From positions 310,001 through 374,000 of the forward strand of contig CAWGGX010000003.1 in assembly GCA_963822215.1 (NCBI GenBank): 64,000 nucleotides of DNA. The letters are read 5' to 3'. Origin of the DNA: Roseiarcus sp963822215. Lineage in GTDB: Bacteria; Pseudomonadota; Alphaproteobacteria; Rhizobiales; Beijerinckiaceae. The notes beneath the pieces are model-generated. The model was given only the letters and a program-made list of their open reading frames with translations. It did no database searches and had not been told where the DNA came from. Positions 53,701 to 61,587 of this stretch are shown piece after piece (position 1 is the stretch's first letter; each line of letters starts with the position of its first letter). Made by a program: the position numbers and the translations under genes.

Positions 53701-53860
53701 CGCCTGGCAACTGCGCCGTCACTTGGATTGTCGGCGAATCGATTTCCGGCAGAGCGGCTACCGGCAGGAGCTCATAGCCGATGAGGCCCAACAGGACGAT
53801 CGCCGCCGTCATAAGTGCCGTAGCGATCGGCTTACCTATGAAAAAGGCGGAGAAATTCAT
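50753..53860 (-). CDS. RND efflux inner-membrane permease (MdtB-like)
   Basis: This intact 1,035-residue protein starts MNFSAFFIGKPIATALMTAAI and has LPEIDSPTIQVTAQLPGADPQTM, NLSLMALTIAVGFVVDDAVVMIENI with proton-relay aspartates, and LLIGIVKKNGIMLVDFALAEE. Twelve transmembrane helices and two periplasmic loops are expected. It exports drugs or other compounds with a fusion protein and an outer-membrane channel. Its start overlaps the fusion-protein stop by four bases. The tail-to-tail neighbour 46670-49975 is a second permease. Confidence 0.93.
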   Translation of the reverse strand: MNFSAFFIGKPIATALMTAAIVLLGLIGYELLPVAALPEIDSPTIQVTAQLPGADPQTMASSVATQLERQFGQIPGLTQMTSSSALGYTQITLQFSRSRSVDSYAEDVQAAINATANQLPANLLNPPIYRKTNPADTPILLIALTSDSLPLTKVSDYANSILAQKLSQVPGVGLVSIGGEQNPAIRIQVNPAKLAAEGLDLESVRTALANSTVNQPKGILYGGEHAYALSTNDQLMTASGFDDYIIAYVNGAPVRVRDVGRAVLAPQDTTLAAWLGSTPTVLRAIQRLPGANVIETVDSIKTALPRLQASIPPSIKVQIVSDRTQTIRASVADVQHTLLLTIALVVGVIFMFLRKLWATVIPAVAVPVSLIGTFAVLYVLGYSLDNLSLMALTIAVGFVVDDAVVMIENIARHIEEGATPMEAAIKGAREIGFTIVSMSISLIAVFIPLFLMGGIVGLLFREFAVTVAMSIVVSLIVSLTLTPMMSARMLTPEGSPGPISKAVERFFERLVALYDRGLVVALRYRRITLTIMVLTVCLTMALFVWIPKGFFPQEDTGLILGISEGSQDISPQSMANRQQALLDVASRDPAVDSAVGYIGPGGSTVTENDGRVFITLKPVAERSPIDEVIRRLDRALQPIQGVRLYMQAAQDITVGSQLSKTQYQYTLVDVDSDELNHWAPILLQKMQGLPQLADVASDQQSAGPTLKVEINRDVASRLGLDPALVDSILYDAFGQRHVARIYTTLNEYYVILEVDPGYQLGPNALSRIYARSTGGGMVPLSQFATVSASAAPLAINHQGQFPSVTLSFNLAPNSTIGAAVSAIQQTTADLHMPGSIAASFQGNAQAFQSSLSSTPILILAALVAIYLILGVLYESTIHPLTIISTLPSAGLGALLTLMLVGMPLDVIGIIGIILLIGIVKKNGIMLVDFALAEERDHGLSSEDAIHQACLLRFRPILMTTLAALMGGVPLMLGTGTGSQIRQPLGFAIVGGLFISQILTLFTTPVVYIYMDHLSAWLGRGSRAMVRSRSSAPGLG

Positions 53861-55104
53861 GGCAGCATGCCCGAACTCGCCGTGGACGGGTTCGGGACGG
53901 CGTTGGGGTCGTTCGGGTCGGCGAGCGTCACCAGCGTGCCGGGCTGCAGGCGATACTGACCCCGAACCACCACAGTCTCGCCGGCGTCCAGGCCTTTCTC
54001 GATCAGCGCCTCGCCATGGAGAGACTGGCGCATCGAGATCGGCCGCAGCGTGACTCGATGGTCGTCGCCGACCACGAAGACAACCTGGCCCTGCGGCCCC
54101 TGCTGGATGGCGTCCAGTGGGACCGTCAGGCCGTTATGCACGGTCGACGTGACCAGCTGGACGTTGACGAACTCGCCTGGCCACAGTTGGCGCTACGGAT
54201 TGGGAAACTCCGCTTTGAGCTGGATCGTGCCCGAGCCGGGATCGGCTTGGTTGTTCACTACAAGAAGGCTGCCGACGTCGAGCTGTGTTCTGTCGTCCTG
54301 GCTGAAGGCGATAGCTTCCGGCGGTCCCTTCGCCATCGCGTCCTGAACCTCCGCAATGCGTGTTGTGGGGAGTGTGAAAATCACGCTGATCGGCTGAAGC
54401 TGGGTGACCATAACAAGGGTGTCTGAACCGATTCCATTCGATTGCGTGGTCGCCGTGGCCGTCGTCGACCTCGGTGGAGTCATGACGTTGCCGACATCGA
54501 GCAGGCGGAACCCGGTGACGCCGTCGAACGGGGCGACGAGCCTCGTATAGCTCAGCTGAGTCTTGGCGTATTCGACGGCGGACTGGTCATTCGCGATCTG
54601 CGCATTGAGCTCATCGACAGCCGCCTGCTGATTGTCGCGTTGCTGGACCGCGGCGGAATCCTGTCTGACGAGCTCGGTGTAGCGTTGGAGGTTGAGCTCT
54701 CCATTTTTGAGATGGACCTGATCGTGAGCCAGCGTCGCCTCCGCCTCGTCGAGCTGCGCCTGATTGGTGCGCGGATCGATCTGGGCGAGCAGATCGCCTT
54801 TTTTGACGAGCTGACCTTCCTTGAAGTCGACACTGACCAGCAGTCCCGTGATCTGGCTGCGAACGGCCGCTGTGTTGAACGCAGTGACCGTGCCGAGGCC
54901 CGTCAAGATGATCGTCACGTCATGCTGCTGGACGGTCGCCGCGATGACGGGAACGGGCGGCGGGGGCCCCACTGCTGACGGCTCTCGCCGGTCGTATCGG
55001 ATGTAAGCGAAGGCCGCCGCCGCAGCGAGAGCCGCGGCGGCCGCAGCGAATCCAAGTTTCGCTCCGGTTCGCATCCTTTTGGCCCTTGATGCCGGGGCGG
55101 TCAC
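53857..55104 (-). pseudogene. RND membrane fusion protein (MdtA/AcrA-like) with in-frame TAG
   Basis: Residues 1-302 contain an N-terminal membrane anchor (LGFAAAAAALAAAAAFAYI), the biotinyl-lipoyl-like GLLVSVDFKEGQLVKKGDLLAQIDP, a coiled-coil hairpin, and LVAPFDGVTGFRLLDVGN. After AEFPNP comes TAG (54193-54195), and the same frame continues RQLWPGEFVNVQLVTSTVHNGLTVP to the stop at 53857. A single base change such as CAG to TAG explains it. The C-terminal 112 residues may not be made, which would leave the pump without its adaptor. Confidence 0.87.
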
Positions 55105-55137
55105 GAAATCAATGCGCTGCGCTGGAAGTTCGACGTC

Positions 55138-55386
55138 TCAGCGTTTCCGGGGCGAACCGCCAACTGAGCTGCTGACGTGAACACGCGAGCGCGCATGAGA
55201 ACCGTCGCGACGATTCCGGCAACGCCAGTCGCAGCGAGGATCATTGGGGCGGTTTAGCCGGTTGAGCATCCGGAGGAAAGATGATTTTCCGGCTTCGCTT
55301 GGCCCGACGATGGCCCGGGTCTCGCCTGTCGCAACCTCAATGCTGATGTCCTCGACAAGAACCCGCCGCCCGTCCGTGCGAGACAA
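55138..55386 (-). pseudogene. N-terminal fragment of an ABC transporter ATPase
   Basis: The frame LVEDISIEVATGETRAIVGP, then SEAGKSSFLRMLNRLNRP is the start of an ABC ATPase, with a P-loop altered from GPSGAGKST to GPSEAGKSS. Homology ends about residue 48; no signature or Walker B follows. A TTG is the only start offered, and the frame can be read further back, so the 5' end is uncertain. Confidence 0.5.
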
Positions 55387-55794
55387 ATGCCTTGTTTTGA
55401 GTTTCGCAACGAATTGGCGTGGTGAACTCTCAAAAATGGCCGGCGCTCAGCGTGCGGAAGGCGACTCTCACGGTCCTTGGAAATCGTCAGACCTTTCGTC
55501 ATCAGTCATTCACCTTAAAGACGATTGCCTTCCTGCGACCGCGCTCACGCGTGATGGATCGCGGGGATTCCAACCGTCCTCCACGGCTCGGCCCATTCGC
55601 CGCACGATCTCTAGCGTGAACAGCGGAAGCGGCGGATGGCGCTCGCTCCCGTCGACTTCACATCCCGCGGGCCTGTTCCGCTCTGGCTACAGCTTCGTCT
55701 ATTGCCGCCAGGGCTTCGTCCTCGCCTCCGCAACGGACGAGTCCCTCCGCCAAAGCGCCACGCTGGCGAAGCGCCGCGACAACAGTCGCCAACG

Positions 55795-56075
55795 CCCCTC
55801 ACCCCGCTCTCGCGGGGCGAGGGGGCGCCTTTGTGAGCGGCGCTTCAGCGTCCCTTCTCCCCGCTTGCGGGGAGAAGGCTAGGATGAGGGGCGGGGCGAG
55901 CGCGGCCGGCCGCTGTTCAATCGGGTTCATCCTCGACAGTTCGGTCCGGGCTGATGGCCGACAGTGTTGGCTTTGCGGCTTGTCCCGTCGTGGCGCGGGA
56001 GCGAACCTAGGCGGCCAGTCGCCAACGCCCCTCACCCCGGCCCTCTCCCCGCTCTCGCGGGGCGAGGGGGCGCGC
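55795..56075. repeat. dispersed palindromic repeats (CTCTCCCCGC... type)
   Basis: Modules CCCCGCTCTCGCGGGGCGAGGG and CTTCTCCCCGCTTGCGGGGAG occur at 55805-55880, and a further module at 56028-56070. They are related to the repeat at 37295-37420. The 24 bases 55828-55851 are identical to 39231-39254. The gap 55387-56092 contains no gene I can support. Confidence 0.75.
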
Positions 56076-56092
56076 CGGCGGCTGCGCGGCCG

Positions 56093-57418
56093 TCATTCGA
56101 AAAACTGGTTCTTCGGCCGCGGCAGCCCGAGATTCTCACGCAGCGTCGCCCCTTCGTATTCGGTCCGGAACAGGCCGCGCCGCTGCAGTTCCGGGATCAC
56201 TTTGTCGACGAAATCGTCGAGTCCCGCCGGCAGGAACGGGAACATGATGTTGAAGCCGTCCGAGCCGCGGCCGACGAACCATTGCTCCATCTGATCCGCG
56301 ATGGTCTTGGGCGTTCCGACGAAGGCGAGGCCGGAATAGCCGCCGAGCCTCTGGGCCAGTTGGCGCACCGTCAGGTTTTCGCGGCGGGCGAGCGCCACAA
56401 CTCGGTCGCGGCTTGATTTGCTCGCGTTCGATTCCGGGATCTCGGGCAAGGGCGCGTCCGGGTCGAAGCCCGAGGCGTCGTGGCCGAGCGCGATCGACAG
56501 CGAGGCGAGCGCGCTCTCGTAGTGCACGAGGCTGTCGAGCTTCGCCCGCTTGTCGCGCGCCTCCGCATCGCTCTCGCCCACGACCACGAAGGCGCCGGGC
56601 AAAATCTTGATCAGGTCGGGGTCGCGCCCCGCCTTCTCGGCGCGCGCCTTGACGTCGGCGTAAAAGGCCTGGTCCGCGTCGAGGCGCGAGCCGGCGGCGA
56701 ATACGACCTCCGCCGTCTCCGCCGCGAGCTGGCGCCCGAAATCGGACGCGCCCGCCTGAACGATCACCGGCCAACCTTGAACCGGGCGCGCGATGTTGAG
56801 CGGGCCGCGGACCGAGAGATAGGGGCCCTTGTGGTTCAGCACGTGCAGCCTCTCGGGATCGAAGAAGATCCCGCTCTCGACGTCGCGAATGATCGCGTCG
56901 TCCGCCCAGGAGTCCCACAAGCCCGTCACGACGTCGAAGAACTCCCTCGCGCGCTGGTAGCGCTCGTCGTGCTCCATATGCTCCTCGAGCCCGAAATTGA
57001 GCGCCGCGTCCGGGTTCGAGGTGGTCACGACGTTCCAGCCCGCCCGTCCGCCGCTGATATGATCCAGCGAGGCGAAGCGCCGGGCGATCAGATAAGGCTG
57101 CTCGAACGTCGTCGAGGCCGTGGCGATGAGCCCGAGACGGGTCGTCGAGACGGCGATCGCCGGCAGGAGCGTCAATGGGTCGAACGAGGTGACGGTATGG
57201 CTGCGCTTCAGCGCCTCGACCGGCATGTTGAGCACCGCGAGGTGATCGGCCATGAAGAAGGCGTCGAACTTGCCGCGCTCGAGCGTCTGGGCGAAGCGCA
57301 GGAGATGGCCGAGGTTGAAATTGGCGTCCGGGTAGGCGCCGGGGTAGCGCCAGGCGCCGGTATGGATCGTCGTCGGCCGCATGAATGCGCCGAGCTTCAT
57401 CTGCCGTTGCGAGGCCAT
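56093..57418 (-). CDS. NtaA/SnaA/DszA-family FMNH2-dependent monooxygenase
   Basis: This 441-residue luciferase-like enzyme has MKLGAFMRPTTIHTGAWRYPG, FDAFFMADHLAVLN, ISGGRAGWNVVTTSNPDAALNFG, HEKGPYLSVRGPLN-type spacing (HKGPYLSVRGPLN) and QAGASDFGRQLAAETAEVVF, which are hallmarks of the NtaA/DszA group. Members oxidise sulfones, aminopolycarboxylates and similar compounds using reduced flavin. The next gene upstream in the same transcript is a flavin reductase and is the likely partner. The operator-like site at 58190 suggests sulfur control and an organosulfur substrate. Confidence 0.9.
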   Translation of the reverse strand: MASQRQMKLGAFMRPTTIHTGAWRYPGAYPDANFNLGHLLRFAQTLERGKFDAFFMADHLAVLNMPVEALKRSHTVTSFDPLTLLPAIAVSTTRLGLIATASTTFEQPYLIARRFASLDHISGGRAGWNVVTTSNPDAALNFGLEEHMEHDERYQRAREFFDVVTGLWDSWADDAIIRDVESGIFFDPERLHVLNHKGPYLSVRGPLNIARPVQGWPVIVQAGASDFGRQLAAETAEVVFAAGSRLDADQAFYADVKARAEKAGRDPDLIKILPGAFVVVGESDAEARDKRAKLDSLVHYESALASLSIALGHDASGFDPDAPLPEIPESNASKSSRDRVVALARRENLTVRQLAQRLGGYSGLAFVGTPKTIADQMEQWFVGRGSDGFNIMFPFLPAGLDDFVDKVIPELQRRGLFRTEYEGATLRENLGLPRPKNQFFE

Positions 57419-57483
57419 CGTCGCGTCCTTCTTTCTGCAAGTTGCATCCGCGCAGCGGGCCGCCCGCGCCGGCCTTCGTCAAT

Positions 57484-57996
57484 TCACGACTGCGCGAGCC
57501 TGTGGTAGCCGCCCCGGCTGTAGACGAGCGGCTCGCCTGATCCGGTCGTCACGGCGCGCACCGCGCCGATCACGATGACGTGGCTGTGGCGCTCGATCAT
57601 CTCCTCGACCTCGCAGTCGATCGTGGCGATGGCGCCTTGAAGCGCGAGTGCGCCCGTCGCCTGCGGCCGCCAGTCGGCCTCGTCGTATCGGTCCACGCCT
57701 TTGACGCCGCCGCGGCCGGCGAAGCGGTCGGCGACGGGCTCGTGCTCGGCGGAAAGCACGTTGACGCAGAAATGCCGGCGCTCCGCGATGACCGGAAGCG
57801 CCGAAGCGTTCCGGTTCACGCAGATGATCATCGTCGGCGGGTCGATCGACAGCGACACTGCCGAGGTGACGGTGAGGCCGGTCCGTTCGTCGCCGTCGCC
57901 CGCCGTAACGACGCTCACGCCGCCGGCGACGAGGCGCATCGCGTCCTTCAGCGTCGGCGCCGAGGTCGGATCGGCAATTTTCGATATGGCGTTCAT
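57484..57996 (-). CDS. flavin reductase (HpaC/SsuE-type FMN-binding split barrel)
   Basis: This 170-residue protein has LKDAMRLVAGGVSVVTAGDG, GLTVTSAVSLSIDPPTMIICVNRNAS, FCVNVLSAEHEPVADRFAG and IDCEVEEMIERHSHVIVIGAV, a standard flavin-reductase domain. ATG at 57996 is chosen over the longer frame to 58176 for homology. It supplies FMNH2 to the monooxygenase 65 bases downstream and perhaps to the SsuD-like enzymes elsewhere in the window. Confidence 0.9.
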   Translation of the reverse strand: MNAISKIADPTSAPTLKDAMRLVAGGVSVVTAGDGDERTGLTVTSAVSLSIDPPTMIICVNRNASALPVIAERRHFCVNVLSAEHEPVADRFAGRGGVKGVDRYDEADWRPQATGALALQGAIATIDCEVEEMIERHSHVIVIGAVRAVTTGSGEPLVYSRGGYHRLAQS

Positions 57997-58189
57997 GACG
58001 CAGCCTTGATCGCTCTCTGGAGAAGAAATGGGGACGCTCGGACGCAGCCGCCAGATGGCGGACGACCGCCGCATTTGGGACCATGGCGCGGCCGAGCCCG
58101 AGCCTGCCGCCGCCCAACGCGCCGCTCGCGTTTGGGCAGGAGAGCGACCGCCAGCGGAGGCGGCGCCTTGCAACATTCTCTTGTGGAAA

Positions 58190-58208
58190 ACAGAATAATA
58201 TGGTAGAC
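58190..58208. promoter_or_regulatory. operator-like inverted repeat, site 4 (upstream of flavin reductase / NtaA-type operon)
   Basis: The plus strand reads ACAGA, ATAATATGG, TAGAC, followed by TAAAT. The right half-site is perfect and the left is poor. It lies 193 bases before the flavin reductase start. A related word, AGAAATATATGGTAG, occurs at about 63179-63193. Confidence 0.5.
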
Positions 58209-58278
58209 TAAATCATGGGATTCGAAAGCAGCCTCTGGATTTCCAGAGGTCCATGATGACGGCGGCGCCTTCGCAAGA

Positions 58279-58341
58279 ACCTCATCCTGAGCTTGTCGAA
58301 CCACATCCTGAGCTTGTCGAACCACATCCTGAGCTTGTCGA
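58279..58341. repeat. three tandem 21-base repeats
   Basis: Three consecutive copies of a unit with core CATCCTGAGCTTGTCGAA lie at 58279-58299, 58300-58320 and 58321-58341; the last continues into GGATGATCC. It is half of the palindromic repeat seen at 6636-6725, expanded in tandem. The gap 58209-58691 otherwise holds no gene. Confidence 0.85.
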
Positions 58342-58691
58342 AGGATGATCCAGCCCGCGCGAACGTCGTCGCTCGCGGAGCATGCTTCGAGGCGCGACGC
58401 CTTGCGTCGCTCCTTGAGAGATGAGGGTCGGGGGTCCGCAGTTACCACCTTGGCAGTTACCGATCGCCCGGATAATCTGCCGCAACTCTTTGAAAAGATT
58501 GAATTCACGCCCGGAATTACGATGGACCCCAGAAATTTCGGCCGGCGTCTATCGAGCGCGAGAGCGGGGCCGCGCAGCGCGGTGGCTTGGAAGTTACAAA
58601 CTGACAGGTTTGTGCGCCCAACCGATTGAAAAGACTGAGTCGCTGCCAAGACTGTCGCGCTCCGGAACGGGGCCGAGTTCCGCCGCATAGC

Positions 58692-59492
58692 TCATGCCTC
58701 TCCGGCGCCGAGGAGACGGTCGAGAATGCGCTCTTCGAGCGCGCCGAACTCCGGCGCTCCACGGTGGCGCGGGCGGGGCAGATCGACCGGGACGTCGAGC
58801 GCGATGGCGCCCTGCTCGATGAGCACGATCCGGTCGGCGAGCGCCACCGCCTCCGCGACGTCGTGAGTCACCAGGACCGCGGTAAAGCCTTCGCGGCGCC
58901 AGGCGGTCTCGATCAGCCGCTGCATCTCGATCCGCGTCAGGGCGTCGAGGGCGCCGAGCGGTTCGTCGAGGGCCAGAAATCGCGGACGGCTAACCAGCGC
59001 CCGGGCCAGCGCGACCCGCTGCTTCTGCCCGCCGGACAGAACCGAGGGCCAATCGTTCGCCCGGTCGACGAGCCCGACCGAGGCCAGCGCTTCGAGCGCC
59101 CGCGCCCGGCCCGAAGCCGAGCGCCGGTCCGCGCCGAGGCCGACCTCGACGTTCGCCCGCACCCGCGCCCAGGGCAGCAGGCGCGGCTCCTGAAACATGA
59201 CGCGCGACATGACGCGCCGGTCCGTCTCGGCGCGGTCGCCCACGGCTATCTGGCCCTGGGTCGGCGCTTCGAGGCCGGCGAGCAGCCTCAGCAACGTGCT
59301 TTTGCCGCAGCCGCTACGGCCGACGACTGCCAGAAATTCCCCCGCCGACACGCTGAGGTCGAGGCCCCGCAGAACCGGCTTCGGGCCAAAGGCCTTGCTG
59401 AGGCCGCGCGCCGCGATCGGCGCGCCGGGTTGGGCTTCAAAGGGAGCGGCCTCTGGTTTCGCTGCCGTAGGGGCCGTTGTCGGAAGAGCCAT
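58692..59492 (-). CDS. ssuB: aliphatic sulfonate ABC transporter ATP-binding protein
   Basis: This 266-residue ATPase has Walker A GRSGCGKST, FQEPRLLPWARV (Q-loop), signature LSGGQKQRVALARAL, Walker B FLALDEPLGALDALT and LVTHDVAEAVAL. ATG at 59492 overlaps the permease end, while the frame open to 59702 would run deep into the permease gene. It is the last gene of ssuA-ssuD-ssuC-ssuB. Confidence 0.93.
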   Translation of the reverse strand: MALPTTAPTAAKPEAAPFEAQPGAPIAARGLSKAFGPKPVLRGLDLSVSAGEFLAVVGRSGCGKSTLLRLLAGLEAPTQGQIAVGDRAETDRRVMSRVMFQEPRLLPWARVRANVEVGLGADRRSASGRARALEALASVGLVDRANDWPSVLSGGQKQRVALARALVSRPRFLALDEPLGALDALTRIEMQRLIETAWRREGFTAVLVTHDVAEAVALADRIVLIEQGAIALDVPVDLPRPRHRGAPEFGALEERILDRLLGAGEA

Positions 59493-59497
59493 CGCGA

Positions 59498-60337
59498 TCA
59501 GCCCCCGAGGAAGGACGGACGCCAGGGCAGGAAGGGGAGCTCGAGCGCGCGCACCACCACGTCCGCCAGTTTGCCGAGGAGCGCGTAGATGAGAATCGAC
59601 AAGACGACGACGTCGGTCATCATGAACTCGCGCGCCTGCATCGCCATGTAGCCGACGCCCGACTGGGCGGCGATCGTTTCCGCCACAATCAGGGTCAGCC
59701 ACATCACGCCCAGCGCGTAACGAAGGCCGACGAAGATCGACGGCAGCGCGCCGGGCAGGACCACCCGCCGGAACAGCGCGGCGCGGCCCATGCCGTAGCT
59801 TTGCGCCATTTCGAGGAGTTGCGGATCGACCGACCGCACGCCGTGCAACGTGTTGACATAGACCGGAAAGAACACGCCGAGCGCGACGAGAAACAGCTTC
59901 GCCCCCTCGTCGATGCCGAACCAGACAATGACCAGCGGAATGAGCGCGAGGTGCGGCACGTTGCGAACCATCTGCAAGGTCGAGTCGCTAAAGGCCTCGC
60001 TGAGCTTCGACAGGCCGTTGGCGAGGCCGAAGGCGAGACCGATCCCGCCGCCAACAATCAGGCCCGCCATCGCCCGGCAGAAGCTGATTCCGATGTTGGT
60101 CGGCAATTCGCCCGAGCGGGTCAGCCGCCAGGCGGCGGCGAGGACCGACGTCGGCGACGGCAACAAGGTCTCCGAAACGTAGCCGAGGCTCGAGCCGGCC
60201 TGCCACAGCGCAAGGATCAGCGCGGGGACAATCCAACCCGACGCGGCGGCTGCGAGGCCAGCGGGCAATCTCCGCGCGGAAGGGCCGCTCGCGGGCCTGA
60301 CGTCGGGGACAGTGAGCGGACTCACCGCGTCGGTCAT
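59498..60337 (-). CDS. ssuC: aliphatic sulfonate ABC transporter permease
   Basis: This permease of about 279 residues has six main helices. It contains MVRNVPHLALIPLVIVWFGIDEGAKLFLVALGVFFPVYVNT and the cytoplasmic EAA-type loop MAQSYGMGRAALFRRVVLPGALPSIFVGLRYALG. ATG at 60337 has an AGGAGGT ribosome-binding site 6 bases upstream and is preferred to the frame start at 60469, which would lie inside ssuD. Confidence 0.93.
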   Translation of the reverse strand: MTDAVSPLTVPDVRPASGPSARRLPAGLAAAASGWIVPALILALWQAGSSLGYVSETLLPSPTSVLAAAWRLTRSGELPTNIGISFCRAMAGLIVGGGIGLAFGLANGLSKLSEAFSDSTLQMVRNVPHLALIPLVIVWFGIDEGAKLFLVALGVFFPVYVNTLHGVRSVDPQLLEMAQSYGMGRAALFRRVVLPGALPSIFVGLRYALGVMWLTLIVAETIAAQSGVGYMAMQAREFMMTDVVVLSILIYALLGKLADVVVRALELPFLPWRPSFLGG

Positions 60338-60407
60338 GATCGACCTCCTGCGCAATTGAAAGAGGGCCAGGCGCCGTGGGGAGGCGCGGCGCTCGCCGTC
60401 GCCGGCC

Positions 60408-61559
60408 TCATTCGGCGGCGATCTTCGGCTTGTACGCGCCGACGCCATACTCGCCGGGCGGCGAGCCATGGCTCATGGCTTTCCGACCGCCGATCCCCAG
60501 TTCAGGAAACAGAAGCTCCGCGACCTTGTAGGCCTCCTCGAGATGCGGATAGCCCGAGGCGATGACGGTCTCGACGCCGAGCGCCTGGTATTCGCCGAGG
60601 CGCGCCGCCACGGTCTTGGGATCGCCGACCAGCGCCGTGCCCGCGCCCCTTCGGACGAGACCGATGCCCGCCCAGAGGTTGGGGGCGATCTCGAGCGCCT
60701 CCCGGGTTCGGCCGCGCTGCAGGGCGGTCATCCGCCTCTGTCCGACCGAATCCGCCTCGGCGAGCTTGCTGTGCGCCGCTGCGATTGCCTCCTCCGAGAC
60801 GTTCGAGATCAGACGGTCGGCGACGCGCCACGCCTCCTCCTCGGTCTCACGCACGATCAGGTGCATGCGCAGCCCGAATTTGACCTCCCGACCCTTGGCG
60901 CGCGCGCGGGCGCGGACATCCTCGATCTTCTGCTTCGCCTGCTCGATCGGCTCGCCCCAGGTCAGGTAAACGTCGGTCTGGGCGGCGGCGAGTTCGTGCG
61001 CGGGTTCGGACGAACCGCCGAACCAGACGGGCAGGGGATACTGCACGGGCGGGAACAGAAGGCGCGCGCCCTTCACCTTTTGGTGCCGGCCCTCGAAATT
61101 GACGGTCTCGTTGGCGAGCAGCCGCCGGAAAATCGTCAGGAACTCCGCCGCATGGGCATACCGCTCGTCGTGCGACAAAAAGATTCCGTCGCCCGCCAGT
61201 TCCTTCGCATCGGCGCCGGCGACCAAGTTGACGAGGAGGCGGCCGTTGCTGATGCGATCGAGCGCAGCGGCCTGGCGGGCCCAATGGGTCGGCGTGGCGA
61301 GAGCGGGCCTCAGCGCGGCCAGAAACTTCAGGCGCTCGGTGTGCGGCGCGAGCGCCGCCGCGGTGATCCAGGGATCCTCGCAATGCGAGCCGACCGGAAT
61401 CAGAACGCCGCCGAATCCGAGCTGATCGGCCGCCTGCGCGATCTGCTTGAGATAGGGAAAATCGGCCGAGCGATTGCCGACGTCGGATCCGAGATAGGAG
61501 CCGTCGCCCGTGACGGGGATGAACCAGAAGATGTCGAGCGGCTTCGTGGGCTCCGTCAT
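60408..61559 (-). CDS. ssuD: FMNH2-dependent alkanesulfonate monooxygenase
   Basis: This 383-residue enzyme is a canonical SsuD: DIFWFIPVTGDGSYLG, LGFGGVLIPVGSHCEDPW, LKFLAALRPALATPTHWAR, ISNGRLLVNLVAGAD, FLSHDERYAHAAEF, and VYLTWGEPIEQAKQKI. It cleaves C1-C14 alkanesulfonates to aldehyde and sulfite. AAGGAG lies before the ATG. It is between ssuA and ssuC in the operon. The final 20 residues (SHGSPPGEYGVGAYKPKIAAE) match the family's flexible tail. Confidence 0.95.
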   Translation of the reverse strand: MTEPTKPLDIFWFIPVTGDGSYLGSDVGNRSADFPYLKQIAQAADQLGFGGVLIPVGSHCEDPWITAAALAPHTERLKFLAALRPALATPTHWARQAAALDRISNGRLLVNLVAGADAKELAGDGIFLSHDERYAHAAEFLTIFRRLLANETVNFEGRHQKVKGARLLFPPVQYPLPVWFGGSSEPAHELAAAQTDVYLTWGEPIEQAKQKIEDVRARARAKGREVKFGLRMHLIVRETEEEAWRVADRLISNVSEEAIAAAHSKLAEADSVGQRRMTALQRGRTREALEIAPNLWAGIGLVRRGAGTALVGDPKTVAARLGEYQALGVETVIASGYPHLEEAYKVAELLFPELGIGGRKAMSHGSPPGEYGVGAYKPKIAAE

Positions 61560-61587
61560 GCGGAGGAACTCCTTGTCGTGTCCTGGG

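Noticed and set aside
55138..55386. Intact phosphate-type ABC ATPase
   Set aside because: The frame stops about 35 codons after homology ends; no signature or Walker B motif follows.
58279..58341. CRISPR array
   Set aside because: The three units are directly adjacent with no spacers.
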